Origin: Pseudomonas frederiksbergensis
GTDB lineage: Bacteria; Pseudomonadota; Gammaproteobacteria; Pseudomonadales; Pseudomonadaceae
Reading direction: 5' to 3'
DNA: 53,263 bases
Assembly: GCF_017114915.1 (NCBI RefSeq)
Contig: NZ_JAAUOE010000007.1
Location: 51,326 to 104,588, forward strand
The notes beneath the pieces were generated by a model, which saw only the letters and a program-made list of their open reading frames with translations, did no database searches and was not told the DNA's origin. The translations under genes were made by a program, and so were the position numbers. Numbering within the stretch: the stretch's first letter is position 1; each line of letters begins with the position of its first letter. Positions 26,603 to 38,519 of this stretch are shown here, one piece after another.

Positions 26603-29600
26603 ATGAATGATCACGCCCACGGTGCGGCTCCGACGCCCGCCGTCCTGATGCGTAACGAACTAAAAAACGCGGTGGAGACCGCCCTGCCGCAAACCCCCGC
26701 TCAGTTTGGTGAGCGCTTGATCAAGGAGAAGTGGGGCGCCGATATTGATCCGCAGACAGCCTTGCTGGTAACGCTCGACTACAACTATCGGGGGCATCCC
26801 CCGCAGAACGGTGTTCATCAGGGCCAGGTGGGAAACTCCCGCACCCTGATCCAGGCATTGCTTGGCAATTATCAGACCGTGGGCGACGGGCGCTTCGGCG
26901 AAACCGCATTTGGGCTGTACACACCGCCGGACATCGGGCCGTCGGTGCGCATTGTCGAGAAGGTCGATGAGTTTGCCTATGTGGGCAGCGGCAACCACGA
27001 CACCTATGAGGGCATTTATCGCGCTACGGTTGCGCAAACCTATGGGCCGCACACGCAAATCAATCTTCGGCCTGCCGATTTCAAAAAGTGGGTCTGGGAA
27101 CTGGAGTTCAAGGACTTGTATCAGGCCTATGTCGATAAAGCCTGGCCGTCTGACGAGGTACTCGCCGGTGTCAGGCCTTACGCCCTGAGAACATCGACAA
27201 AAGCCGCTTTTGTCATGACAGCCTGGCTGCAGCACCATGAACGTTGCCTGTCACGAAAAGGTCTGGAACTGGCTATGCAAGCAGCTGGATTGCCACCCGA
27301 TCAGGCATGGGAAACGCTGACGATGAACCAGTTGCAAGCGCCCACTCATATTGCCTCGGATGTCGAGGCAAGCCGTTTGAAACTCTATCGATACACCGCG
27401 ACGGACATCTGGTGTTTCCGTGATCGATCCAGCGACAGGGTGATGGTGTATATCCCTGGCAACTCTTCGCCGATTCACGAGTTTTCCGATAGACGCCAAC
27501 TGCGCCAATGGATGGTGGATCAGGGCAGGGCGCCCGAAACGAAGCATGCGCTGGCGTCGCACTTTGCCGATGACGATCGCAGCGATGGGACATTTCACGC
27601 CGGCGTACTGACGGCGCTGGACGGCATGGTTGAATACCCGGCACAGCATCACCTGAGCACAGAGGCCGGTTTCTTCAACAATGATGGTTATTGGAATCCT
27701 GCCGACTACATTGACTTCGACATTCCTCGTTCAGGCACCGATCCCTTTGCGCAGCTGGTCTTGACCATGAAACAGGCCGCTCAGGCCAGTGTAAAAACCA
27801 TCCGCGATGATGCTCAGGTCAACCGCGACAATCTGAGTGCGCTCATCGAGCCGATCGTCCAGTGGGTGAATCAATTCGGGCCCTTGGCGTTGTTTGTACC
27901 GGGAGGCGAGGGGTTATTGGCCCTGGCCGGACTTATCGACGCCGGCTACGGCCTGGATCAGGCCATCAACGGTGAGACGGCCGACAAGCGCTCGCAGGGG
28001 GTGAGCCGCACGGTGTTCGGTTTGCTCAACGCGTTGCCGTTGGCCGCAGAGACCGCCGCGATCGGTCGCGATGGCGTAGAAGGGCGCGCGTTGACCAAGG
28101 CTGGGGATGGCGGTGAAACCGCAATGCATTCCGAATCAGCCGCGAGTGCAATGCCGGTCCGGCCCTTGCCAACGCGTGTTGACCTTCTGCGAGGCGTCGG
28201 TGCTCCGGCAGGTACGTTCAGTGACGAAGTGTTGGCACACATTGGCAAGGTCAGCGCAATCGATGATGACATGCTGCGCCTGATGCAGGCAGGGCGTGCG
28301 CCGACGCCCATGCTGGCCGACACCATCGACCGCTTCAGGATCGATCAGGACATCGCGGGGCTGGCCGATTCATTCGCCGCACGCGTCGAACTGTTCAACA
28401 GCCGTTACCAGGCGCTGCAAAAATCCGAATACGAATGGGTCCGGTTGTTTCAACGGCAATATCCCGGTCTGCCCAAAAAAGCCGTGGAACAGATGCTCGA
28501 CCGTTACGGCGTTGACTTCAAGACACTGCCGGACGCTGACCAGGCAAAACAATTGTTCAGGCAGCTGGACAGCAAGGCGCGCCAATACCAGAAGCATGTG
28601 CGTCTCCAACGTGCTTATGAAGGGTTCTATCTTAACTCTGTGACCAGTGCAGAGTCGGACGTACTGGCGTTGCATTCACTGAAGAACCTGCCTGGCTGGC
28701 CGGAAAAATTACGAATTGAAGTGCTCGACGGTTCACCCGGCGGTCGGGTTCTGGATTGTAGCGGTCCGTTCGATACGTCCGATTGTCGACGCCTGATCAA
28801 GATGGGAGACCGTTATCAACCCTACGATTTGTCAGCTCACTCTTCTGCGGGCACGAATATCTATGAAGCTGTTGTCGGTGTCCTGTCCAGGGATGAGCGT
28901 TCGACCTTGCAACTGCTGTCCACGGATCCAGGCGCTGAGCTGAAACTCAAGATCGGCGATCACGCGTTGTCCCGTTCAGAGTTGGTCCTGGGGCTCGATA
29001 GAATGAATTCAGGGTTGCCCTTCGAAGCGCAGGGACTGAGAGGGGGATCGTATCCAGACCCACTTGAAGAGGGGGCCTTGGCGCACGCCATGACGAGGTT
29101 ACAGCTCAAGGAAATTTATCCCGAGTTCTCCAACGACGAGGCCGACTCACTCTTGCAGCAACTGGGAGACGGGGCTCAGGCGTACATCGACAGCTCAAGA
29201 CTGCAGTTGCAGCAATTGCACGTGGATCTGGAGGCGTGGATCGATCAAGTAGCGGACGACATCGACGATATGGATGTCGACTTCCTGCAGATGGGGGACC
29301 CCGGGACAGAGGGGCTGACCCACGTGGACATCGGGTTCCGCAACTTTGAGCGTTTGCAGCGCGCGATGGCATATGAGCGCCGGACCCGGGGTGAACTGGC
29401 CGATGAGCTGATTGCCATCTTGCAAAAGCGAGCGCCCCAGCAAAACAGCCACTACTCCGGCAATCATAGTGTCGGGTTCACGATGAATATGGGTCATGAA
29501 GACTTCCATCGATTACCGAAGCTGAATGCCCGGTTCGATGACGTGGTCGGGCTGAACCTGCAAGAATTCCAGGTGTTCGAACGGAAGTCTTTGACGAAGT

Positions 29601-30478
29601 TTCTGAAGCGCTTTCCAAATTTGCGCAGCCTGGACCTGGAAGGCACGGACCTGCGAATACCCAATCCAAATGGTGAGCTGGTACGCGCGTTGCCATCCTC
29701 GATCCTTACGCTACAGCATCTCACTTCGCTGAACCTGCGCTCCACCGAGCTGGCTTTCCAGGAAAACACGGCGGCGCAATTAAGTCAGTTGGTTAACCTG
29801 CAATCGCTGGATCTGAGCCATAACCCGTTGGGTGTGCCTCCCGTGGTGCTGGGAATGGACCAATTACGATCGCTGAAGCTGAATGACACGGGCATCACCA
29901 CGTGCCCGGTCGGGATCATGGACCAGCCTTACATGACCACGCTGGATCTGAGCAATAACCAGATTCGTCGCGTTCCGCAGGCAGTACTGAACCAGGCCAT
30001 CGCCAGGGACCGCGTGCTGCTGTGGAACAACCCACTGACCGATGAGGACACCTTGCAGCGACTGGTCTCGCATCGGGAGCAAACGGGTCTCAACTTGTGG
30101 CTGAGTGCGCCGGGCCCGGGCTATTCGGATCCGGTGGCCTGGTTGAACGGAATTGAAGCAGGGCCGCGCGATGCCCGGCTACAGGTCTGGAATCGCCTGG
30201 CTCTAAAACCTCGTGGCGCGAGGTTTTTAGGGACCATGAGCGCGTTGACCCTCACCGCGGATTTCCGGGTCAATTATCTGGATCTTCAGACACGGGTGTG
30301 GCGACTGTTGGGTGAAGCGGATGCTGCGGAAGAATTGTGGGGACGATTGACCCTGAATCCACCGATGCCGGAGGGGGCTTTCGATAACCCATTTGCGGTA
30401 TTCACGGCGTTGGAAACCCGTGCGCAGCTGTACCGGAATTGGGTGGCTTTGGGGCAGCCGATTCCGATCTGGCGATAG
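26603..30478 (+). CDS. Large leucine-rich-repeat effector/toxin-like protein (dermonecrotic-toxin domain, degenerate NEL end)
   Basis: A 1291-residue protein with no signal peptide. Residues ~200-480 resemble the dermonecrotic-toxin N-terminal domain of Pseudomonas effector-like proteins ('ATDIWCFRDRSSDRVMVYIPGNSSPIHEFSDRRQLRQWM'), with a hydrophobic helix near 430-455. Residues ~600-700 carry 'YEWVRLFQRQYPGLPKKAVEQML', common in NEL-type proteins. About six leucine-rich repeats span ~983-1136 ('LNLRSTEL', 'LQSLDLSHNPLG', 'MTTLDLSNNQI'). The tail resembles the start of a NEL E3 ubiquitin ligase ('DLQTRVWRLLGEAD'), but has no cysteine after the repeats. GGA at 26594-26596 favours the ATG at 26603 over 26597. 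No secretion genes or chaperone lie nearby. Confidence 0.75.
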   Translation: MNDHAHGAAPTPAVLMRNELKNAVETALPQTPAQFGERLIKEKWGADIDPQTALLVTLDYNYRGHPPQNGVHQGQVGNSRTLIQALLGNYQTVGDGRFGETAFGLYTPPDIGPSVRIVEKVDEFAYVGSGNHDTYEGIYRATVAQTYGPHTQINLRPADFKKWVWELEFKDLYQAYVDKAWPSDEVLAGVRPYALRTSTKAAFVMTAWLQHHERCLSRKGLELAMQAAGLPPDQAWETLTMNQLQAPTHIASDVEASRLKLYRYTATDIWCFRDRSSDRVMVYIPGNSSPIHEFSDRRQLRQWMVDQGRAPETKHALASHFADDDRSDGTFHAGVLTALDGMVEYPAQHHLSTEAGFFNNDGYWNPADYIDFDIPRSGTDPFAQLVLTMKQAAQASVKTIRDDAQVNRDNLSALIEPIVQWVNQFGPLALFVPGGEGLLALAGLIDAGYGLDQAINGETADKRSQGVSRTVFGLLNALPLAAETAAIGRDGVEGRALTKAGDGGETAMHSESAASAMPVRPLPTRVDLLRGVGAPAGTFSDEVLAHIGKVSAIDDDMLRLMQAGRAPTPMLADTIDRFRIDQDIAGLADSFAARVELFNSRYQALQKSEYEWVRLFQRQYPGLPKKAVEQMLDRYGVDFKTLPDADQAKQLFRQLDSKARQYQKHVRLQRAYEGFYLNSVTSAESDVLALHSLKNLPGWPEKLRIEVLDGSPGGRVLDCSGPFDTSDCRRLIKMGDRYQPYDLSAHSSAGTNIYEAVVGVLSRDERSTLQLLSTDPGAELKLKIGDHALSRSELVLGLDRMNSGLPFEAQGLRGGSYPDPLEEGALAHAMTRLQLKEIYPEFSNDEADSLLQQLGDGAQAYIDSSRLQLQQLHVDLEAWIDQVADDIDDMDVDFLQMGDPGTEGLTHVDIGFRNFERLQRAMAYERRTRGELADELIAILQKRAPQQNSHYSGNHSVGFTMNMGHEDFHRLPKLNARFDDVVGLNLQEFQVFERKSLTKFLKRFPNLRSLDLEGTDLRIPNPNGELVRALPSSILTLQHLTSLNLRSTELAFQENTAAQLSQLVNLQSLDLSHNPLGVPPVVLGMDQLRSLKLNDTGITTCPVGIMDQPYMTTLDLSNNQIRRVPQAVLNQAIARDRVLLWNNPLTDEDTLQRLVSHREQTGLNLWLSAPGPGYSDPVAWLNGIEAGPRDARLQVWNRLALKPRGARFLGTMSALTLTADFRVNYLDLQTRVWRLLGEADAAEELWGRLTLNPPMPEGAFDNPFAVFTALETRAQLYRNWVALGQPIPIWR

Positions 30479-30506
30479 CAGTTTTGGGTAGCACGGCTGA
30501 GCCTAC

Positions 30507-30537
30507 AAAGCCCTGATCCCGATGGGATCAGGGCTTT
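30507..30537. terminator. Bidirectional terminator between the LRR gene and the cysI operon
   Basis: AAAGCCCTGATCCC and GGATCAGGGCTTT pair around GATG, between two convergent genes. Confidence 0.9.
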
Positions 30538-30541
30538 ATTG

Positions 30542-31036
30542 TCAACGACGACGGAACAGCGGCAGCGGTTCGTCGGTGGCGGCCTGATAGGTCACCGAGA
30601 AGTCCTTGAGACTTTCCAGGGCTTCGTACGGGTCTTTATCGGCGCGCAATGCAAAGGCATCGAAACCGCAGCGATGCATGTAGAACAGCTGGTCGCGCAG
30701 CACATCGCCGATCGCCCGCAGTTCGCCTTTGAAACCATAACGGTCACGCAGCAGACGGGCGTTGGAGTAGTTGCGGCCATCGGTGAAGGCCGGGAAATTC
30801 AGGGCGATGACCTGGAAGTTCGCCACGTCGTCACCGATTTCTTCAGCTTCTTCATCGGCATCCAGCCACACACCCAGGCCGCCATCGCGGGCCTTGAGCA
30901 TACGGCTGTGTTCGCGCCACAGTTGCAGCGGGACGATCAGGTCGTCGCAGTTGCTGATCTCGTCGATGTTGAAATCTTTGGGCAGCAGGTGCCAGGTTTC
31001 GTCGACGACTTCGTTGTTCTTAATTATTCGCTGCAT
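30542..31036 (-). CDS. DUF934 protein linked to sulfite reductase
   Basis: A 164-residue DUF934 protein ('LGVWLDADEEAEEIGDDVANFQVIALNFPAFTDGRNYSNARLLRDRYGFKGELRAIGDVLRDQLFYMHRCGFDAF'). The family is almost always encoded directly after cysI and is thought to help sulfite reduction, perhaps as an electron or siroheme partner; the mechanism is not established. Its start codon at 31036 lies inside the end of cysI, a 17-base overlap that indicates co-transcription and probably coupled translation. Confidence 0.92.
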   Translation of the reverse strand: MQRIIKNNEVVDETWHLLPKDFNIDEISNCDDLIVPLQLWREHSRMLKARDGGLGVWLDADEEAEEIGDDVANFQVIALNFPAFTDGRNYSNARLLRDRYGFKGELRAIGDVLRDQLFYMHRCGFDAFALRADKDPYEALESLKDFSVTYQAATDEPLPLFRRR

Positions 31037-32678
31037 AGACGCGCTCCTTGAAGAGGTCGATGCCAATACGCTGATAGGTGTCGATGAAGCGCTCATCTTC
31101 GGTACGTTGTTCGATGTACACGTCGATCAGCTTCTCGATCACGTCAGGCATGGCTTCCTGGGCGAAGGACGGGCCGAGGATCTTGCCCAGGCTCGCGTCG
31201 CGACTGGCGCTGCCACCCAGGGACACCTGGTAGAACTCTTCGCCTTTCTTGTCCACCCCGAGAATGCCGATGTGGCCCACATGGTGGTGACCACAGGCGT
31301 TCATGCAGCCGGAGATGTTCAGGTCCAGCTCGCCGATGTCGAACAGGTAGTCCAGGTCGTCGAAACGGCGCTGGATCGATTCGGCGATCGGGATCGACTT
31401 GGCGTTGGCCAGGGAGCAGAAGTCGCCGCCCGGGCAGCAGATGATGTCGGTCAGCAAGCCGATGTTCGGCGTGGCGAAACCTTGCTCGCGCAACTCGCCC
31501 CACATGGCGAACAACTGGCTCTGCTCGACATCGGCCAGAATGATGTTCTGCTCGTGGGAGGTGCGCAGCTGGCCGAAGCTGTAGCGGTCGGCGAGGTCGG
31601 CCACGGCATCGAGCTGCTTGTCGGTGATGTCGCCCGGCGCAACGCCGGTCGGCTTCAGGGACAGCGTCACGGCCACATAACCCGGTTTCTTGTGGGCCAG
31701 GGTGTTGCGGGTGCGCCAGCGGGCGAAGCCTGGGTGCTGCTTGTCGAGCTCGGCCAGTTCAGCGGTCTGGTTTTCCAGCGCCTTGTAGTCCGGATCGACG
31801 AAGTGTTTGGCCACGCGATGCACTTCGGCTTCGGTCAATGTGGTCTGGCCACCGCGAAGGTGTTCCATTTCCGCGTCGACTTTTTGAGCGAACACTTCAG
31901 GCGTCAGGGCCTTGACCAGAATCTTGATCCGCGCCTTGTATTTGTTGTCACGACGGCCGTAGCGGTTGTAGACACGCAGGATGGCGTCGAGGTAGCTCAG
32001 CAGGTCTTGCCACGGCAGGAACTCGTTGATGAACGCGCCCACCACCGGAGTACGGCCCAGGCCGCCACCGACCAGCACGCGGAAACCCAATTCGCCCGCG
32101 GCGTTGTGCACGGGCTCGAGGCCAATGTCATGGACTTCGATGGCCGCACGGTCGGACGTCGAACCGTTGATGGCGATTTTGAATTTACGCGGCAGGTAGG
32201 CGAATTCCGGGTGGAAGGTGGTCCACTGACGGACGATTTCGCACCATGGCCGCGGGTCGATCAACTCGTCGGCCGCGACACCGGCGAATTGGTCGGTGGT
32301 GACGTTGCGCAGGCAGTTGCCGCTGGTCTGGATCGCATGCATCTGCACGGTCGCCAGCTCAGCCAGGATGTCCGGGATGTCTTCCACGGCCGGCCAGTTG
32401 AACTGCACGTTCTGCCGGGTACTGATGTGGGCGTAGCCCTTGTCGTAGTCGCGGGCAATTTTGGCCATCATTCGCGTCTGGCGCGAAGTGAGTTGGCCAT
32501 AAGGCACCGCCACCCGCAGCATCGGGGCAAAGCGCTGGATATAAAGGCCATTTTGCAGGCGCAGGGGGCGGAATTCTTCTTCGCTCAGCTCGCCTGCCAG
32601 ATAGCGTCGGGTCTGATCACGGAACTGCTTGACGCGGTCCTCGATGATCCGCTGATCGTACTCGTCGTATACGTACAT
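31020..32678 (-). CDS. cysI: Sulfite reductase hemoprotein (nitrite/sulfite reductase)
   Basis: A 552-residue siroheme/4Fe-4S reductase of assimilatory sulfate reduction, converting sulfite to sulfide. Both halves show the ferredoxin-like and siroheme-binding repeats; the cluster ligands are in 'CCPGGDFCSLA' (about 413-419) and 'SGCMNACGHHHVG' (about 458-462). Arg-rich 'HISTRQNVQFNW' is the substrate-binding loop. The start at 32678 has AGGACTT seven bases upstream; the frame to 32798 is unsupported. The 291 bases before it, up to the small ORF at 32970, hold no other gene and presumably the promoter. Confidence 0.95.
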   Translation of the reverse strand: MYVYDEYDQRIIEDRVKQFRDQTRRYLAGELSEEEFRPLRLQNGLYIQRFAPMLRVAVPYGQLTSRQTRMMAKIARDYDKGYAHISTRQNVQFNWPAVEDIPDILAELATVQMHAIQTSGNCLRNVTTDQFAGVAADELIDPRPWCEIVRQWTTFHPEFAYLPRKFKIAINGSTSDRAAIEVHDIGLEPVHNAAGELGFRVLVGGGLGRTPVVGAFINEFLPWQDLLSYLDAILRVYNRYGRRDNKYKARIKILVKALTPEVFAQKVDAEMEHLRGGQTTLTEAEVHRVAKHFVDPDYKALENQTAELAELDKQHPGFARWRTRNTLAHKKPGYVAVTLSLKPTGVAPGDITDKQLDAVADLADRYSFGQLRTSHEQNIILADVEQSQLFAMWGELREQGFATPNIGLLTDIICCPGGDFCSLANAKSIPIAESIQRRFDDLDYLFDIGELDLNISGCMNACGHHHVGHIGILGVDKKGEEFYQVSLGGSASRDASLGKILGPSFAQEAMPDVIEKLIDVYIEQRTEDERFIDTYQRIGIDLFKERVYAANN

Positions 32679-32969
32679 ATAAGTCCTGTTCTCAGGCTTG
32701 GGCCGGTCGGATGCAGCTGCGTGATCGCTTGCTGGAGTCCGATTCTGCCTCGGCAATTCTGCGCGCACGGCCGCGCACTCCCAACGGAGCCGACGCAAGA
32801 TACCAGTTTGCAGTTATGCGCAAAAGTGATGTTTGAGTATATGCAAAGAACCAAAACGACTAATGAAATTCATAGTGGTAAAACCCACGTTTGTAGTGCG
32901 GGCAATCATCGTCTTAACTGTGCTCGAGTCTTTATGCAATCACCGATAAAACCGACAAGAGGCGATGCA

Positions 32970-33083
32970 ATGAGCAACCCAACCAAAGCACGGAAAAGCG
33001 ATAGCACGGTCGATGCTTGGGCGATTTTGTTCCTGATCATCCTGGTCGTGGGCACAGCGGTATTCTGGGTCAGCCACCAATAA
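32970..33083 (+). CDS. Small single-pass membrane protein (37 aa), unknown function
   Basis: A 37-residue peptide: charged N-terminus (MSNPTKARKSDSTVD), then one strongly hydrophobic helix (AWAILFLIILVVGTAVFWV) and a short 'SHQ' tail. AAGAGGCG lies six bases before the ATG. It is divergent from cysI and stands before the binding-protein gene. I do not recognise a characterised family. Confidence 0.65.
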   Translation: MSNPTKARKSDSTVDAWAILFLIILVVGTAVFWVSHQ

Positions 33084-33198
33084 CGACCCCGTCCGGGCCC
33101 GGTGCCGACACTTGTCGGACAAAAGCTGGAATAAGCGCCGTTTCAAGGAATTCCGCTGGCTATAATGCGCGGCGGATTTTCGGGGGCTCGGACGATCA

Positions 33199-34284
33199 AT
33201 GTTGAAATTTTTCTGTGGTGCGGTACTGGCGCTTGGCACGGTCCTGGGATCGTGTGCCCAGGCAGCGTCCGTATTGTTCCTCAATCCAGGGACCACCCAA
33301 GAGGTCTTCTGGGTCAGCTACTCGCAATTCATGCAGGCCGCGGCCAAGGACCTGGGCATGGATTTGCGTATTCAATATTCCGAACGCAACGCCGAGACCG
33401 CGCTCAAACAGGCCCGCGAAGCGCTGCAAGGGCCGGATCGGCCGGACTATCTGGTGTTCGTCAACGAGCTGTACGTCGCGCCCGAAATCCTGCGCCTGGC
33501 GCAAGGCAGCGGCGTGAAGCTGTTTATGGTCAACAACGGCCTGACCGCGGACCAGATGCGCCTGCTCGGCGCCCAGCCGGACAAATATCCCGACTGGCTG
33601 GGCAGCCTGGTGCCCAATAACGAGGAGGGCGGCTACCTGATGCTCAAGGAACTGATTCGCCTGCATCGCCCGGTAGCGTCCGGCGAAGTCATTGAGCTGG
33701 TGGCCTTTTCCGGCCTGAAGACCACGCCAGCCGCGCAACAGCGTGAGAAGGGCATGATGCGGGCATTGGCCGAACACCCGGAAGTTCGTTTGCGCCAGCT
33801 GGTCTATGGCGGCTGGAGCCGCGAGCGGGCCCACGAACAGGCCAGATTGTTGTTCAAGCGCTACCCGAAAACCTCGCTGGTCTGGTCGGCCAACGATGAA
33901 ATGGCCTTCGGCGCCATGCAGGCGTACACCGAAACCGGAGGCCAGCCGGGCAAGGACGCGCTGTTCAGCGCCGTCAACAACTCACCGACCGCGTTGCAGG
34001 CGCTGCTGGACGGCCGATTGAGCGTGCTATTGGGCGGGCACTTCACTCTGGGTGGTTGGGCCCTGGTGCAGCTGCATGATTACGAACAGGGGGTGGATGT
34101 CAGCCAGTACGGCGGACGCGACCGGCAGATTTCGTTGTTGCAACTGATCGATCACGCGCAAGCCCGGCGACTGCTGGCCTTGAGTACAACTCAGGATTAC
34201 GGGGTGAATTTTCGAAAGCTCTCGGCCAAGGGGCGGCCGACGTCCTATCGCTACCCGTTCAGCCTGCAAACCCTGATGCACTGA
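33199..34284 (+). CDS. Periplasmic sugar-type ABC substrate-binding protein
   Basis: A 361-residue exported protein. Signal peptide residues 1-22 (MLKFFCGAVLALGTVLGSCAQA), then a type I periplasmic-binding fold of the LacI/ribose-binding kind ('SVLFLNPGTTQEVFWVSYSQFMQAAAKDLGMDLRIQY', 'LVWSANDEMAFGAMQAYTETG'). No permease or ATPase gene is adjacent, so it is either the sensor/uptake part of a distant transporter or a ligand-sensing partner of a signalling protein. Substrate unknown. It converges with the DUF2970 gene six bases away. Confidence 0.85.
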   Translation: MLKFFCGAVLALGTVLGSCAQAASVLFLNPGTTQEVFWVSYSQFMQAAAKDLGMDLRIQYSERNAETALKQAREALQGPDRPDYLVFVNELYVAPEILRLAQGSGVKLFMVNNGLTADQMRLLGAQPDKYPDWLGSLVPNNEEGGYLMLKELIRLHRPVASGEVIELVAFSGLKTTPAAQQREKGMMRALAEHPEVRLRQLVYGGWSRERAHEQARLLFKRYPKTSLVWSANDEMAFGAMQAYTETGGQPGKDALFSAVNNSPTALQALLDGRLSVLLGGHFTLGGWALVQLHDYEQGVDVSQYGGRDRQISLLQLIDHAQARRLLALSTTQDYGVNFRKLSAKGRPTSYRYPFSLQTLMH

Positions 34285-34290
34285 GCCGGC

Positions 34291-34512
34291 TCAGATCCCG
34301 GCCAGGTGCAGCACCAGTTTGACGATGCCGAACAGCGTCAGGGCGAACACCGCCGTGAACACAATCCCCAGAATCACGAAATGACTGGGCTTGCCGTGGG
34401 TGAAATCCCGCGCCCGGTTCTTCCCGCTCTGCACCCCGAACGCCGCCGCCATGACGCTGTGCAGCATCTGCCAGAAGGTCGGAGGTTTGTTGTTGTCGAC
34501 TGGATCGTCCAT
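34291..34512 (-). CDS. DUF2970 family small membrane protein
   Basis: A 73-residue protein: 'PPTFWQMLHSVMAAAFGVQSGKNRARDF' followed by one membrane helix (FVILGIVFTAVFALTLFGIVKLVL), the DUF2970 pattern. Function unknown. It sits next to metH, separated from it by a REP pair. Confidence 0.88.
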   Translation of the reverse strand: MDDPVDNNKPPTFWQMLHSVMAAAFGVQSGKNRARDFTHGKPSHFVILGIVFTAVFALTLFGIVKLVLHLAGI

Positions 34513-34551
34513 AAATCCCTCGCCACGTATGCATGAGAACTAAGCATAGAT

Positions 34552-34642
34552 TGTAGGAGCGAGGCTTGCCCGCGAAGCACGATGACACGGTCTCACAGGG
34601 AAATCGCGTCATCGTTCTTCGCGGGCAAGCCTCGCTCCCACA
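34552..34642. repeat. REP palindrome pair, same family as 5907-5980
   Basis: TGTAGGAGCGAGGCTTGCCC and its inverted partner (differing by one base, TGTGGGAGC) enclose a ~40-base spacer. It ends 12 bases past the metH stop and may act as its terminator or mRNA stabiliser. Confidence 0.88.
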
Positions 34643-34653
34643 GGGGATGGGGG

Positions 34654-38364
<3,711 letters not shown>

Positions 38365-38519
38365 TTGGACTACTCGGTAAGGCCATGACGAAGGGCCGGG
38401 ATAATAACAAACCTGTGCGCTTTTGGAGCATGTGCCGGTTTTGCATGAATATCGTTCATGTTGGTGCACAGGCCAGACCGGTAGAATCGCGGCGTTTTCT
38501 TTTGATCAGGACCAGGGAT

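Noticed and set aside
30771..33083. 770-codon plus-strand frame across cysI
   Set aside because: Antisense to cysI and DUF934. Only its last 37 codons (from 32970) with their own ribosome site look like a gene.
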